64,000 nt of DNA from Fischerella sp. PCC 9605 (GTDB taxonomy: Bacteria > Cyanobacteriota > Cyanobacteriia > Cyanobacteriales > Nostocaceae), in assembly GCF_000517105.1 (NCBI RefSeq), contig NZ_KI912148.1:2606448-2670447 (forward strand), given 5' to 3'. The notes beneath the pieces are model-generated. The model was not told the DNA's origin and ran no database searches. It saw nothing but the letters and a program-made list of their open reading frames with translations. Made by a program: the position numbers and the translations under genes. Below, in pieces: positions 39,395-48,153 of this stretch. Position 1 is the first letter of the stretch; the number at the start of each line of letters is the position of its first letter.

Positions 39395-39462
39395 GAGTTA
39401 GTAGTTAGTAGTTAGTAGTTGTTTACCACTAACCACTAACCACTAACTACTAACCACCTACG
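39395..39462. repeat. GTTAGTAGTTAGTAG and CCACTAACCACTAAC repeats
   Basis: Two opposed heptamer arrays, TTAGTAG (about 39397-39420) and CTAACCA/CTAACTA (39428-39455), form a long imperfect hairpin directly after the M48-like gene. Confidence 0.75.
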
Positions 39463-39477
39463 GTTTGTAAACAAAAG

Positions 39478-39506
39478 TTGCAAAATCTTTCTGAATGTGT
39501 TACATT
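39478..39506 (+). promoter_or_regulatory. Candidate sigma-70-type promoter
   Basis: TTGCAA at 39478-39483 and TACATT at 39501-39506 with exactly 17 bases between. Each box matches the consensus at 4 of 6 positions. It would start transcription near 39513, towards a terminator at 39618-39641. Confidence 0.4.
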
Positions 39507-39512
39507 TATTCA

Positions 39513-39641
39513 CATAAACAATAGCAAGCAATATAACTTAGTAACCTAGCTTAGTTATCATTCTCGGCTGCTTGCGCCAATAAATCCCCTTTTCTCCTCC
39601 CAACACAGCAGCAAATCAACCAGCCACTGGCTGGTTTTTGT
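39513..39641 (+). ncRNA. Candidate small RNA
   Basis: Between a plausible promoter (39478-39506) and a perfect Rho-independent terminator lies about 130 bp with no ORF. It includes a pyrimidine stretch CCCCTTTTCTCCTCCC near 39585 that could pair with ribosome-binding sites. The terminator lies ~400 bp before the next gene, so it is not that gene's end. No known RNA family was recognised. It could instead be a trailing terminator of the upstream gene. Confidence 0.35.
39618..39641 (+). terminator. Rho-independent terminator
   Basis: 8-bp perfect stem AACCAGCC (39618-39625), loop ACT, GGCTGGTT (39629-39636), followed by TTT-G-TTT. Confidence 0.8.
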
Positions 39642-40044
39642 TTCCAAAATGCCACATTGCCACACTTCAGAAAAAAAGTATTTTATGCTACGATGCATTC
39701 ATGCAACCGTCGGAAATGTGTGTCCTGAACTAGCTACGTAGAAAATACCGTGATAATGTAAGAAATGGTATTTAATTCGTCGAAGGGCTTGAAGAAATTT
39801 CCTGTCGTAAGCAGTAGGTTTAAAATTAATAAATTCTTAGAATAAAGGTATTATTGGCGCAGTGTATGCTTTTGTATTAAACAAGCTTGATCCTGGTAAA
39901 AAACTGTATTGTACAGATTAAAATTTTGGATTAAAAAAATTGGTTTGTGGCAATGTTGGTCAATAGCATCTATCAAAACAAAAGCCAAAGCCAAGTTACT
40001 GTTTTTTGCCTGGTAGTTTTCAATCAACTCTGGAGGTGTAGTCC

Positions 40045-40524
40045 ATGTCCGTTCGTCTATATATAGGTAATCTGCCTAAAGAAGAAATAGATCGTCAAGA
40101 ACTGCAAGCAGTTTTTGCAGAAGAAGGCGATGCTGTCACCACTAAACTGATCAAAGACCGAAAAACAGGCAAATGCCGTGGCTTCGGTTTTCTCACAGTC
40201 AATAATGATGAACAAGCAGACCATATTATTGAAAAATACAATGGTCAATTGTTCAAAGATTCTCCCATCAAATTAGAAAAAGCATTACCTCGCACGAAGG
40301 GAGAAGATAGCGAAGAACAACCAGCAGCTAAAGCTGTTAGTCATGCTGGTGGTAATGCTGGTGGTAGTGCCCCGAGAGAAAACAAGAAACCTAAAAAATC
40401 TCGTCGTGGTGGTCCCAGAGAAAGCACCCCAGCTGCGGACACAGATGCTATTCGTCCAGATCCTCGCTGGGCGTCTGAGTTGGAAAAACTCAAGCAGATG
40501 TTAGCCGCACAAACTACTAGTTAA
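40045..40524 (+). CDS. RRM-domain RNA-binding protein, long type
   Basis: 159 residues. RNP2 is LYIGNL (5-10) and RNP1 is CRGFGFLTV (about 44-52). The remaining half is a basic, Gly/Pro/Ser-rich disordered region (GGNAGGSAPRENKKPKKSRR) ending in a short helix, RWASELEKLKQMLAAQ. Such proteins are cytoplasmic RNA binders in cyanobacteria. The strong GGAGG upstream confirms ATG 40045. A ~530-bp leader region with a candidate sRNA precedes it. The shorter paralogue is at 362-616. Confidence 0.9.
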   Translation: MSVRLYIGNLPKEEIDRQELQAVFAEEGDAVTTKLIKDRKTGKCRGFGFLTVNNDEQADHIIEKYNGQLFKDSPIKLEKALPRTKGEDSEEQPAAKAVSHAGGNAGGSAPRENKKPKKSRRGGPRESTPAADTDAIRPDPRWASELEKLKQMLAAQTTS

Positions 40525-40540
40525 GACAGCAGTAGAAGTG

Positions 40541-40587
40541 ATTAAAAATTAAAAATTCAAAACAAGCTTGAATTTTTAATTTTTAAT
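40541..40587. terminator. Bidirectional terminator-like palindrome
   Basis: Perfect 20-base arms (40541-40560 and 40568-40587) with a 7-base loop, ending in A- and T-rich tails on either strand. It lies between the convergent RRM gene and the 40610-40996 gene. Confidence 0.65.
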
Positions 40588-40609
40588 TATCTACCTGCGA
40601 GCTAGTTAA

Positions 40610-40996
40610 CTATAAGGGTATTTGAAGCCATTGTTGTAAGTGCGATCGCAACTGTTGGGTAAACAGCGATCGCTGGTCAAATTTTTCTGTGCGGATTGGC
40701 TTGCGTTGCCGATCTAGCATCCAACCATAGTCGCTGCTAAGGCGTAGTTTATCTTGCCAGTCTGAAATAGAGACAATCAGCCCAGGCGCGGGGCTGGAGT
40801 CTATACCTTCTACTTTGAATACATAATTAAAGGTATTCTGTTTGCCAGGAGCTACTGTAGAAGGCTGACCGCATTCTGCCAACAGTCGCGATCGCACTTG
40901 TTCAATTAAACCTGGTTGATCTAATTCTTCCAGCGTCCGAACCGCTAGGGTGAGAGCAAAGTAAAACTCTTCAACGGGAATGAATTTTAGTTGCAT
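40610..40996 (-). CDS. Conserved hypothetical protein
   Basis: 128 residues, soluble, no signal or membrane segment. It opens with MQLKFIPVEEFYFALTLAVR and ends with TQQLRSHLQQWLQIPL; a central GLIVSISDWQDKLRLSSDYG looks like a beta-rich core. I do not recognise a family. The frame has good codon structure and the length suits a real gene. It is convergent with the RRM gene. Confidence 0.6.
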   Translation of the reverse strand: MQLKFIPVEEFYFALTLAVRTLEELDQPGLIEQVRSRLLAECGQPSTVAPGKQNTFNYVFKVEGIDSSPAPGLIVSISDWQDKLRLSSDYGWMLDRQRKPIRTEKFDQRSLFTQQLRSHLQQWLQIPL

Positions 40997-42014
40997 AAGT
41001 GTATTTTACTGGAAGCAGAGTCTTTAATTTCTGCAATCGCTTTTTATTTCGCTACAATGCTTGTTGTCTTTGAATTCTTTCCCAGCATATCAGCAAGTGC
41101 GATCGGCTCACCGGAACTAGTCCTATCTTCTGAGCACTTCTTCACCTTCATTCCATAGATGTAGTGTTCTACGTGCAGTGTTTCTATCTTGAAAATGGGG
41201 AAAAGGCAAAGGGGTAAAGGGGAAAGGAAAGATAGATTTTTATGCTTCGTTGTGAATAAAAGCTCATAGCGTCTGTTGCATGGTAGCTTGGTGAACCTAG
41301 AATTAGCAAATAGGCAAAAAGCAGTGCGATCGCCTAAATAGAGACAATAGGTGGATAAGTTTAGCAGTAAAAAAGGATATGACACTCTAAATTTTTAGGT
41401 TTAGACAAATACAAAATAAATTTTCATAAGTTTTAATTATAAATGTCAGGGTTTGATCATATAAAGTTTCGTGAATACAAGTATTAAATTTTACAATCTT
41501 AAATTAGATAAAACAGTATATAACTCAAAAGATATAAGTGTAAATAAATGCTTTTATTTTCTAATGTACTTAGTTTAAAGTAAGTAATCAAATATATGTA
41601 TTAATTTTACTTTTGAACAACATCTAATAATGGTTGATTTAAGAAGAAGTTGCTAAAAAAATCGTAGTGTAACCATTTAGTATAAAGTATATTAAATCAC
41701 AATCAAATGATTTTTTTGATCCGATAGGTGCATAGAATATATCAATTATTGGCATAGATTAAACTCAATTTAGGTGATTCTAAATACAAAAAATAGGTTT
41801 GTTTCTCAAAGCGATTAGATAAAATATTCGCAATTATCTATAAAAAGAATGAATAAAAATACGGAATTGAGTAGAGTACATTTAGTCGCAGATGTATAAA
41901 AATATTTGTCAGATTAAATTAAAATAAAGATTACTTAAACTTTCCACATGATTGAGGTGACAAGCTAGACAAAAATCTGCTTGACACCTTGTTCAATCAA
42001 GAAACCAACAAACT
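40997..42014. other. Long AT-rich intergenic region upstream of a glycosyltransferase
   Basis: About 1 kb. A 113-codon frame on the minus strand at 41044-41385 has no recognisable protein pattern and is not accepted. From ~41390 to 41990 the sequence is strikingly AT-rich, with many A and T tracts and no ORF; it may be a curved control region. No RNA gene was identified. Confidence 0.45.
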
Positions 42015-43289
42015 ATGAACTCTAGAACTGAACAACCCATCGCCTTGATTTCAGTCCACGGCGATCCAGCAATCGAAATCGGTAAAGAAGAAGCTGGAGG
42101 ACAAAATGTTTATGTTCGTCAGGTAGGTGAAGCATTAGCCCAGCGGGGATGGCAAGTTGATATGTTTACCCGCAAGGTGAGTGCAGAGCAAGACACAATA
42201 GTTCAACACAGCCCTAATTGTCGAACGATACGTCTACAAGCGGGTTCTCTTGATTTTGTTCCTAGAGACAATTTGTTTGGGTATTTGCCAGAATTTGTGG
42301 AGAATTTTCTGGCATTCCAAACAGAAAACAGTATTACATATCCGTTAGTTCATACAAACTACTGGCTTTCTAGCTGGGTAGGGATGCAGTTAAAGAAAAT
42401 TCAAGGTAGTAAGCAGGTTCATACATACCACTCATTAGGAGCAGTTAAGTACAACACTATCAACAGTATTCCTCTAATTGCCAGTACACGGTTAGCAGTA
42501 GAAAAAGAGGTATTGGAAACAGCCGAACGGATAGTGGCGACGAGTCCACAGGAAAAAGAACATATGCGATCGCTCGTTTCCACAAAAGGTAATGTTGATA
42601 TCATTCCCTGCGGTACTGATATTAAGCAGTTTGGTTGTATTGACCGACAAGCGGCAAGAGTTCAGTTGGGACTTGATACCGAAGACAAAGTCGTGTTTTA
42701 TGTGGGACGTTTTGATCCGCGTAAAGGCATAGAAACCCTAGTGCGTGCTGTGGGACAGTCGCAGTTTCGTGGTAATAAAAACCTGAAATTAATCATTGGT
42801 GGTGGTAGCCGTCCTGGTCATAGCGACGGTATAGAACGCGAACGAATTGAGAAGATTGTTGCCGAATTAGGAATTAGTGATTTTACCACCTTTACTGGTC
42901 GTCTCAGTCAAGAAATCCTACCAAGTTACTACGCTGCGGCTGATGTTTGCGTTGTCCCCAGTCACTATGAACCCTTTGGATTGGTGGCAATAGAAGCTAT
43001 GGCCAGCTATACACCAGTAGTGGCAAGTGATGTAGGCGGACTTCAGTTTACTGTGGTACCCGAAGAAACTGGTTTACTAGCACCACCACAAGATGTGGAT
43101 GCCTTCGCTATTGCAATTGATCGAATTATCAGCAGTCAGCAGTGGCGAGATCAGTTAGGTCAAGGTGCAAGAACGCGAGTTGAAACCAAGTTTAGTTGGG
43201 ATGGCGTCGCCAGCCAGTTGAGTGAACTATACACGCAGCTTTTGCACCCAAAGGTTGAAGAGAAAGAACCAGCGTTAATGAGTTCATAA
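42015..43289 (+). CDS. GT4-family glycosyltransferase
   Basis: 424 residues, GT-B fold. The N-terminal domain has ISVHGDPAIEIGKEEAGGQN and VYVRQVGEALAQRGW, the donor-binding half YVGRFDPRKGIETLVRAVG, and the E-x7-E motif EPFGLVAIEAMASYTPVVAS. The HGDP/GGQNVYV opening is shared with sucrose-phosphate synthase-like and MshA-like enzymes, so a nucleotide-sugar donor is likely, but the acceptor cannot be told. No sucrose-phosphatase domain is present. It is a lone gene after a long AT-rich region. Confidence 0.85.
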   Translation: MNSRTEQPIALISVHGDPAIEIGKEEAGGQNVYVRQVGEALAQRGWQVDMFTRKVSAEQDTIVQHSPNCRTIRLQAGSLDFVPRDNLFGYLPEFVENFLAFQTENSITYPLVHTNYWLSSWVGMQLKKIQGSKQVHTYHSLGAVKYNTINSIPLIASTRLAVEKEVLETAERIVATSPQEKEHMRSLVSTKGNVDIIPCGTDIKQFGCIDRQAARVQLGLDTEDKVVFYVGRFDPRKGIETLVRAVGQSQFRGNKNLKLIIGGGSRPGHSDGIERERIEKIVAELGISDFTTFTGRLSQEILPSYYAAADVCVVPSHYEPFGLVAIEAMASYTPVVASDVGGLQFTVVPEETGLLAPPQDVDAFAIAIDRIISSQQWRDQLGQGARTRVETKFSWDGVASQLSELYTQLLHPKVEEKEPALMSS

Positions 43290-43598
43290 GCTTTCTCTGT
43301 GACAGGTGACAGGTGATTGGTGATTGGGGATTGGTGATTGGGCAATATAAGATTTATTAATTCCTAATCCCCAGTCCCCAGTCCCTATTACCCATTACCC
43401 ATTACCATTTAATTATTGATTTGATGCAGAGAGCTATTTCAAACTAGCTTCTGCGTTTTTTATTTTGGTAGATAACTCAAATCAAGTAGTGTTATTGCGA
43501 ATCAGGATTGCTGTACAGCACTATATTTATATTTGTTTATATTTGAGACGATAGAAGTATACTGACCATCAGGATTCTCACTTCAACGACAAATTGTT
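43290..43598. other. Intergenic region with GGTGATTGGGGATTGG repeats
   Basis: GTGACAGGTGATTGGTGATT units (43302-43345) are followed by CCCCAGTCCCCAGTCCC and ATTACCCATTACCCATTACC units (43368-43408). No gene is seen. Confidence 0.6.
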
Positions 43599-45320
43599 GT
43601 GCAAACATTTGACTTTACCACTCTCACAGCTATTTGTAGCGACATCCGTGCTAACTGGCTACCGTCGCGCTTGGAACAGGTTTACCAACGCGATCGCCAT
43701 ACTATTTCGATAGCGCTACGTACTCTCAAAGGGCGAGGTTGGCTAGAAATTTCTTGGCATCCCCAAGCAGCGCGCCTGCACATCGGCAATCCACCACCGC
43801 GATCGCCAGATACTTTTACCTTCAGCCAACAACTAGTTCACCAGCTGGGTGGTTTGGCATTGGTAGCAGTTGAGGCGATCGCACCTTGGGAACGTGCCGT
43901 CGATTTGCAATTTGCTCGTCGTCCAGGAGAACCAGCGCTGTATCACCTGTACGTAGAAATCATGGGCAAATACAGCAACGTCATTCTCACCGATGCCAGC
44001 AATATTATTATCACCGTCGCCCACCAAGTTAACCAACAAAAATCCAGCGTCCGTCCCATCCTTACCGGACAGCCTTATGAAACTCCACCCAGTCTCACTA
44101 ATGCCATACCTAGTTTGGACGAATCCCAGCAACGCTGGCAAGAACGAGTCAGTTTAATACCAGGAGCAATCAAGCGACAGTTGCTGAAAAATTATCGTGG
44201 CGTCTCTCCAGCGCTATTACAGTCAATGCTTTTGGCCGCAAACATCGATCCAGAAGCTAACACCGATACTCTACAACCTGACGACTGGCAAAAATTGTTT
44301 GCGCGTTGGCAAGAATGGTTAAAAGCCTTGGCAGACGAGAAGTTTCAACCAGCCTGGACAGCAGAAGGGTACACTGTACTTGGTTGGGGTGGAATTGAAT
44401 TAGCAACAGATGTTCAAGAATTAATTAACCGCTACTACACCGATCGGCTAAATCAACAAACCTTCTCGCAACTGCGCCATCAATTGAGTCAGAAACTCAG
44501 TAATATTTTAGAAAAATTGCGGCTGAAGGCACAAACTTTTGAGCAACGCTTACAGCAGTCCGATCGAGCAGATGAGTATCGGACTAAGGCTGATTTATTG
44601 ATGACCTACCTGCAAGACTGGAAACCAGGAATGGAGGAAATTAGCCTCCCTGACTTTGAAACTGGTAAACCAGTAAAAATTGCGCTCGAACCAGATAAAA
44701 ATGCTGTGCAAAATGCTCAAAATCTATACAAACAGCACCAAAAACTCAAACGCGCTCGTTCTGCGGTTGAACCGCTACTAGCAGAAGTTAACGCCGAAAT
44801 AGAGTATTTAGAACAAGTCGAAGCTGCGATCGCTCAGATAGAAAACTACCAAACACCAGAAGATTTACAAGCTTTAGAAGAAATCCGTGAGGAGTTAGTT
44901 CAACAAAAGTACTTAGAAGATCCAGAGTATCGCAGCCGCAATACTAACGAAAACACTAACAATTTTTATCGTTACCTCACCCCCAGCGGTTTTGAAGTAT
45001 TAATCGGTCGCAACAATCGCCAAAATGACCAATTAACTTTTCGTATCGCTGGGGATTATGACCTGTGGTTCCACACTCAAGAAATTCCAGGTAGTCATGT
45101 GCTACTGCGGCTAAAACCTGGTGCTGTTCCAGAGGAAGCGGATTTGCAATTTACTGCAAATCTTGCCGCCTACTACAGTCGCGCTCGTCAAAGTGACCAG
45201 ATACCAGTAGTTTACACTCAGCCAAAGCACGTTTACAAACCCAAGGGAGCCAAGCCAGGAATTGCGATTTACAAACAGGAACGCATCATTTGGGGACAAC
45301 CGCAGTTAGTTAAGAGTTAG
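43599..45320 (+). CDS. rqcH: NFACT/RqcH (Rqc2-like) ribosome quality-control factor
   Basis: 573 residues from GTG 43599. The NFACT-N domain (FTTLTAICSDIRANWLPSRL...) is followed by a long coiled coil (about 330-450) and the C-terminal NFACT-R domain, seen as GFEVLIGRNNRQNDQLTFRI, DLWFHTQEIPGSHVLLRL and KHVYKPKGAKPGIAIY. These proteins bind stalled 50S subunits and direct alanine tailing of nascent chains. They have also been annotated as fibronectin-binding proteins. Length and domain order are normal. Confidence 0.9.
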   Translation: MQTFDFTTLTAICSDIRANWLPSRLEQVYQRDRHTISIALRTLKGRGWLEISWHPQAARLHIGNPPPRSPDTFTFSQQLVHQLGGLALVAVEAIAPWERAVDLQFARRPGEPALYHLYVEIMGKYSNVILTDASNIIITVAHQVNQQKSSVRPILTGQPYETPPSLTNAIPSLDESQQRWQERVSLIPGAIKRQLLKNYRGVSPALLQSMLLAANIDPEANTDTLQPDDWQKLFARWQEWLKALADEKFQPAWTAEGYTVLGWGGIELATDVQELINRYYTDRLNQQTFSQLRHQLSQKLSNILEKLRLKAQTFEQRLQQSDRADEYRTKADLLMTYLQDWKPGMEEISLPDFETGKPVKIALEPDKNAVQNAQNLYKQHQKLKRARSAVEPLLAEVNAEIEYLEQVEAAIAQIENYQTPEDLQALEEIREELVQQKYLEDPEYRSRNTNENTNNFYRYLTPSGFEVLIGRNNRQNDQLTFRIAGDYDLWFHTQEIPGSHVLLRLKPGAVPEEADLQFTANLAAYYSRARQSDQIPVVYTQPKHVYKPKGAKPGIAIYKQERIIWGQPQLVKS

Positions 45321-45430
45321 TCATTAGTCATTAGTCAACAGTTAGTGGTTAGTGGTTAGTGGTTAGTGGTTAGTGGTTAGTGGTTATTCTCCCCATCTCC
45401 CCATCTCCTACTCTCCCACTCCCCCTACTG
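45320..45430. repeat. GTTAGTG heptamer array and CCCCATCT units
   Basis: TAGTCATTAGTCATTAGTC is followed by about six copies of GTTAGTG/GGTTAGT (45341-45386), then CCCCATCTCCCCATCTCC and CTCCCACTCC units. Confidence 0.85.
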
Positions 45431-45628
45431 CTGTTTGGTGAATTATTCTTAAAGATAGAGGCTAATTTTCTTTAACTATTTCTTTTTTTGATAAAAATAA
45501 ACTAAAAATCTGTGTTGACTGTTACAATAATGTTAAGAAAAATTGCCCGTTGCGTTTTGGGAACGTGATATTTGGGTTTTACTCTATCGAGAAGACAACG
45601 TAAAGAATAACTTTATTAATAGACAATA

Positions 45629-45657
45629 GACCAGCTGTGGTAGGCTGGTCTTTTTTT
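45629..45657 (+). terminator. Rho-independent terminator
   Basis: 7-bp stem GACCAGC (45629-45635) with GCTGGTC (45644-45650), followed by seven T. It lies about 310 bp after the rqcH stop. The sequence between could be a long 3' end or a separate short transcript: a TACAAT box at 45523-45528 is a possible -10, but no good -35 was found. Confidence 0.85.
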
Positions 45658-45753
45658 ATCTAACAGTTATACCTTTTGGTATTAGAGATTTCCGAAATGC
45701 TTTAATTTGGGCAAATTAGATGCATTTGCTCTCGACCCTACCCCTAATTTTGG

Positions 45754-47718
45754 TCAAAAATCTTCAAACTCGGTATTTTGCGTAGGGAAGTGAATGGATT
45801 GCCGCATCTTGGTAAAAACTCTTAACAATGCCTGCTTTTGTTGTGTTGCATTTTGTAATGCATTTGCCTGCTGACGCGATCGTGCAATTAATTCAGCTTG
45901 CTGGATTGCCACTCCAAGTTGGGCAGCCATCTGACTGAGGAATTTTATTTCCGATGAATGCCAGTGGCGAGGCTGGGAGTGTTGATAAGCTGCAAGTAAA
46001 CCCCAGAGTTTTTCTCCAACAACAATAGGAGCGATCGCAAAGGCTTTGATGTGATATTGATCGAGAATTTCGATGTCAGAGGGAATAAATCCTATTTTGT
46101 AGATGTCATCCACCGCAAATGCTTCGTTGTTGCGGTCAGGTTCCTCTTGTGTTTTTTGTAAGTAGGTATCGTTCCAAAGTGTGTTGATGCCGAGTAGGGA
46201 CAAATTTGACCACTCTGGGCTAGCTACCTCAAAATCACTGCTAAATTCATCACTCCCATCTGTAAAGAAACGACGAACAGAAACACGCTCAGCTTGCAGT
46301 AATTGACACACCTGTTTGATAGCTGTTTGAAAGATCGTATCTAGATCAACACAGGCTTGAATATTGGCAACAACATCAAGTAACGCCTGTTGTAGTTTCG
46401 TTGACTGTTGCAGCTTGGTTTTGCCTTCTTGGACTTGACTTTTCAAGTTGGTATTGAGCGTATGTAACTTTTGGTGTAGCGCATGTTCGTGAACAGCAAA
46501 GGCAAATTGTTTACCTATCTCATCCGCCAATTCAATTTCTTCGACCGTCCACTCACGAGGTTGAGTCTTTTTGGATTCTCGCCAAGCATTAAACGATTGA
46601 CGAGGGTATAGTTGACGCCTGTCGGGGTCAGATTCTCCTGCCCACAGGGTTTCTTTTTCCACGTCGTCCCGGAAAATACTTAAGTATCCTAGCAATTCCT
46701 GACGATAAAGGAGTGGAATCATCAAGATGCTACGAATTTTGGTTGATTGTAAGGCAACTTGCAAAAAACGCAATTCATGAATTTGATAGATGTCTGAAAT
46801 TGCCCAAACATCATAATTATGAGACTTATAGTGTTCCTGCCAAATGCTATATTGCTCTATCAATGGATATTTTGCCAATTCTGGCATTACGGGTTGTTTG
46901 CCGTAGGCATAAACTTTGAGGTGATTGCTGGAGGCTTCCAAACAGTCTGCAAAGCTTTTGACGTAGCCGTCTTGGAGAGCCAATGCTTCATTTCTGATGC
47001 AAAGTCTGCCAGCAGAACCACCGAAGGCAATGACGGCTTGTGCTAAAGCTGGCTGGAACTCAATGGAGGATAGTGAGTGCAGCAGGGTGACAATGTTCTT
47101 GATCGTAGCTTCCCGTGTGGCTCTTTCAGGAGCTTGGTTGAGGAAGGTGCTTTGGGCGATCGCTATTGACAGCTGATCGACAACCATCTGCATCGTTTCC
47201 ACTTCCGATTCTGGAATTGAACGTGGCTGTGAGTGGTGACACGCCAACAGTCCCCAGAGTTGCTCATCATGCAGAATGGGTAACACCAGAGAGGATTTCA
47301 CTCCCATCGCAGTTAAATATTCCAGATGGCAGGGATCTACAGAGCGGTAGCGGATCTCTTTAGAGATCGTCTCCTCTGTTTCTGAATTATACAGAGCACT
47401 TTGACCAATCTCTTTGGTATCAACATTTACAATCGAACGCACTCGTACTTTAACGTACAATTCACGAATTTTCGGTGGAATTTCATCCCCAGGAAAAATT
47501 AGCCCCAACACTGAGGGTAGATGATTATTATCTACAGATTCAGCAATGACTTGACCACTCCCATCTGGATTAAATTTGCAAATTTTCACTCTATCAACTT
47601 CCAGAAACGAACGTAACTCTGCCGCTGTTGCGGTCAAGATGACTTGCAGTTCTAGCTTTTGACGGATATGGTTTGTAATGCGTCGTATTAAGTCTTTTTC
47701 CTGGATACTAAATTGCAT
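45754..47718 (-). CDS. Cph2-type (PAS-less) phytochrome-like photosensor without output domain
   Basis: 654 residues. GAF1 (about 10-195) has VDRVKICKFNPDGSGQVIAE, LPSVLGLIFPGDEIPP and the bilin-attachment pair C130-H131 in SVDPCHLEYLTAMGV, at the position known for Cph2. The second domain (~210-415) carries the phytochrome tongue motif YPRQSFNAW (PRxSF at 372-376), marking a GAF-like PHY domain. A coiled coil leads to a third GAF (~445-635) with no cysteine at the usual place (DQYHIKAF). The C-terminus QALLRVFTKMRQSIHF begins like another GAF but ends 15 residues later. There is no kinase, GGDEF or EAL domain. It may signal through a partner or be truncated. Confidence 0.85.
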   Translation of the reverse strand: MQFSIQEKDLIRRITNHIRQKLELQVILTATAAELRSFLEVDRVKICKFNPDGSGQVIAESVDNNHLPSVLGLIFPGDEIPPKIRELYVKVRVRSIVNVDTKEIGQSALYNSETEETISKEIRYRSVDPCHLEYLTAMGVKSSLVLPILHDEQLWGLLACHHSQPRSIPESEVETMQMVVDQLSIAIAQSTFLNQAPERATREATIKNIVTLLHSLSSIEFQPALAQAVIAFGGSAGRLCIRNEALALQDGYVKSFADCLEASSNHLKVYAYGKQPVMPELAKYPLIEQYSIWQEHYKSHNYDVWAISDIYQIHELRFLQVALQSTKIRSILMIPLLYRQELLGYLSIFRDDVEKETLWAGESDPDRRQLYPRQSFNAWRESKKTQPREWTVEEIELADEIGKQFAFAVHEHALHQKLHTLNTNLKSQVQEGKTKLQQSTKLQQALLDVVANIQACVDLDTIFQTAIKQVCQLLQAERVSVRRFFTDGSDEFSSDFEVASPEWSNLSLLGINTLWNDTYLQKTQEEPDRNNEAFAVDDIYKIGFIPSDIEILDQYHIKAFAIAPIVVGEKLWGLLAAYQHSQPRHWHSSEIKFLSQMAAQLGVAIQQAELIARSRQQANALQNATQQKQALLRVFTKMRQSIHFPTQNTEFEDF

Positions 47719-48006
47719 CTCTTAATTTATGGTTGAGAATTATTGCTTTTGGTAAATCTGACAAACTTTCCAGAGATTGCAAGGCATTTCCGCTTCTTCA
47801 CAACATTTTTTAACAACCTAATTAAAGGGGACTGGGGATAGGGAATAAGTAATTTCCCGATCCGCGATCCCCAATACCCGGTACCCAATCCCCCACCATT
47901 AAGAAGGACGGGGAATCTAACATCGCAACCGGTTAAATATTAAGCTCAACAGTAATGCTGGGTTTTAGAATGTAATATAGAACTAGTATTTGATTTTTGA
48001 AAAGAT

Positions 48007-48046
48007 ACGTAGGGTGTGTTACGCTACACGATAACACACCCTACGT
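48007..48046. repeat. ACGTAGGGTGTGTTA inverted repeat
   Basis: Arms ACGTAGGGTGTGTTA (48007-48021) and its perfect complement (48032-48046) with a 10-base loop. Same family as 26582-26658. The remaining 47719-48153 gap holds CCCCAGTCC-like units but no gene. Confidence 0.8.
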
Positions 48047-48090
48047 GTACTTAGATTTTTTCAATAATCAAACCGGATTCCTATAGTTGC

Positions 48091-48125
48091 AAAAAATAGT
48101 TCTCAGGCTATTGCCTGAGAACTAT
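48091..48125 (-). terminator. Terminator of the porin gene
   Basis: Perfect 13-base arms (48096-48108 and 48113-48125), loop of four, followed on the minus strand by six T. It lies 29 bp after the porin stop codon. Confidence 0.9.
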
Positions 48126-48153
48126 AGTCTGGAGGTTTTGTAACCGTAAAATC

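Noticed and set aside
41044-41385. 113-codon minus-strand ORF
   Set aside because: No recognisable protein pattern, poor start context, and partly made of GGGGAAAGG repeat DNA.
45320-45430. Possible CRISPR array at heptamer repeats
   Set aside because: Repeats are contiguous 7-mers without unique spacers; the same holds for 36946-36988 and 9842-9945. No cas genes in the window.
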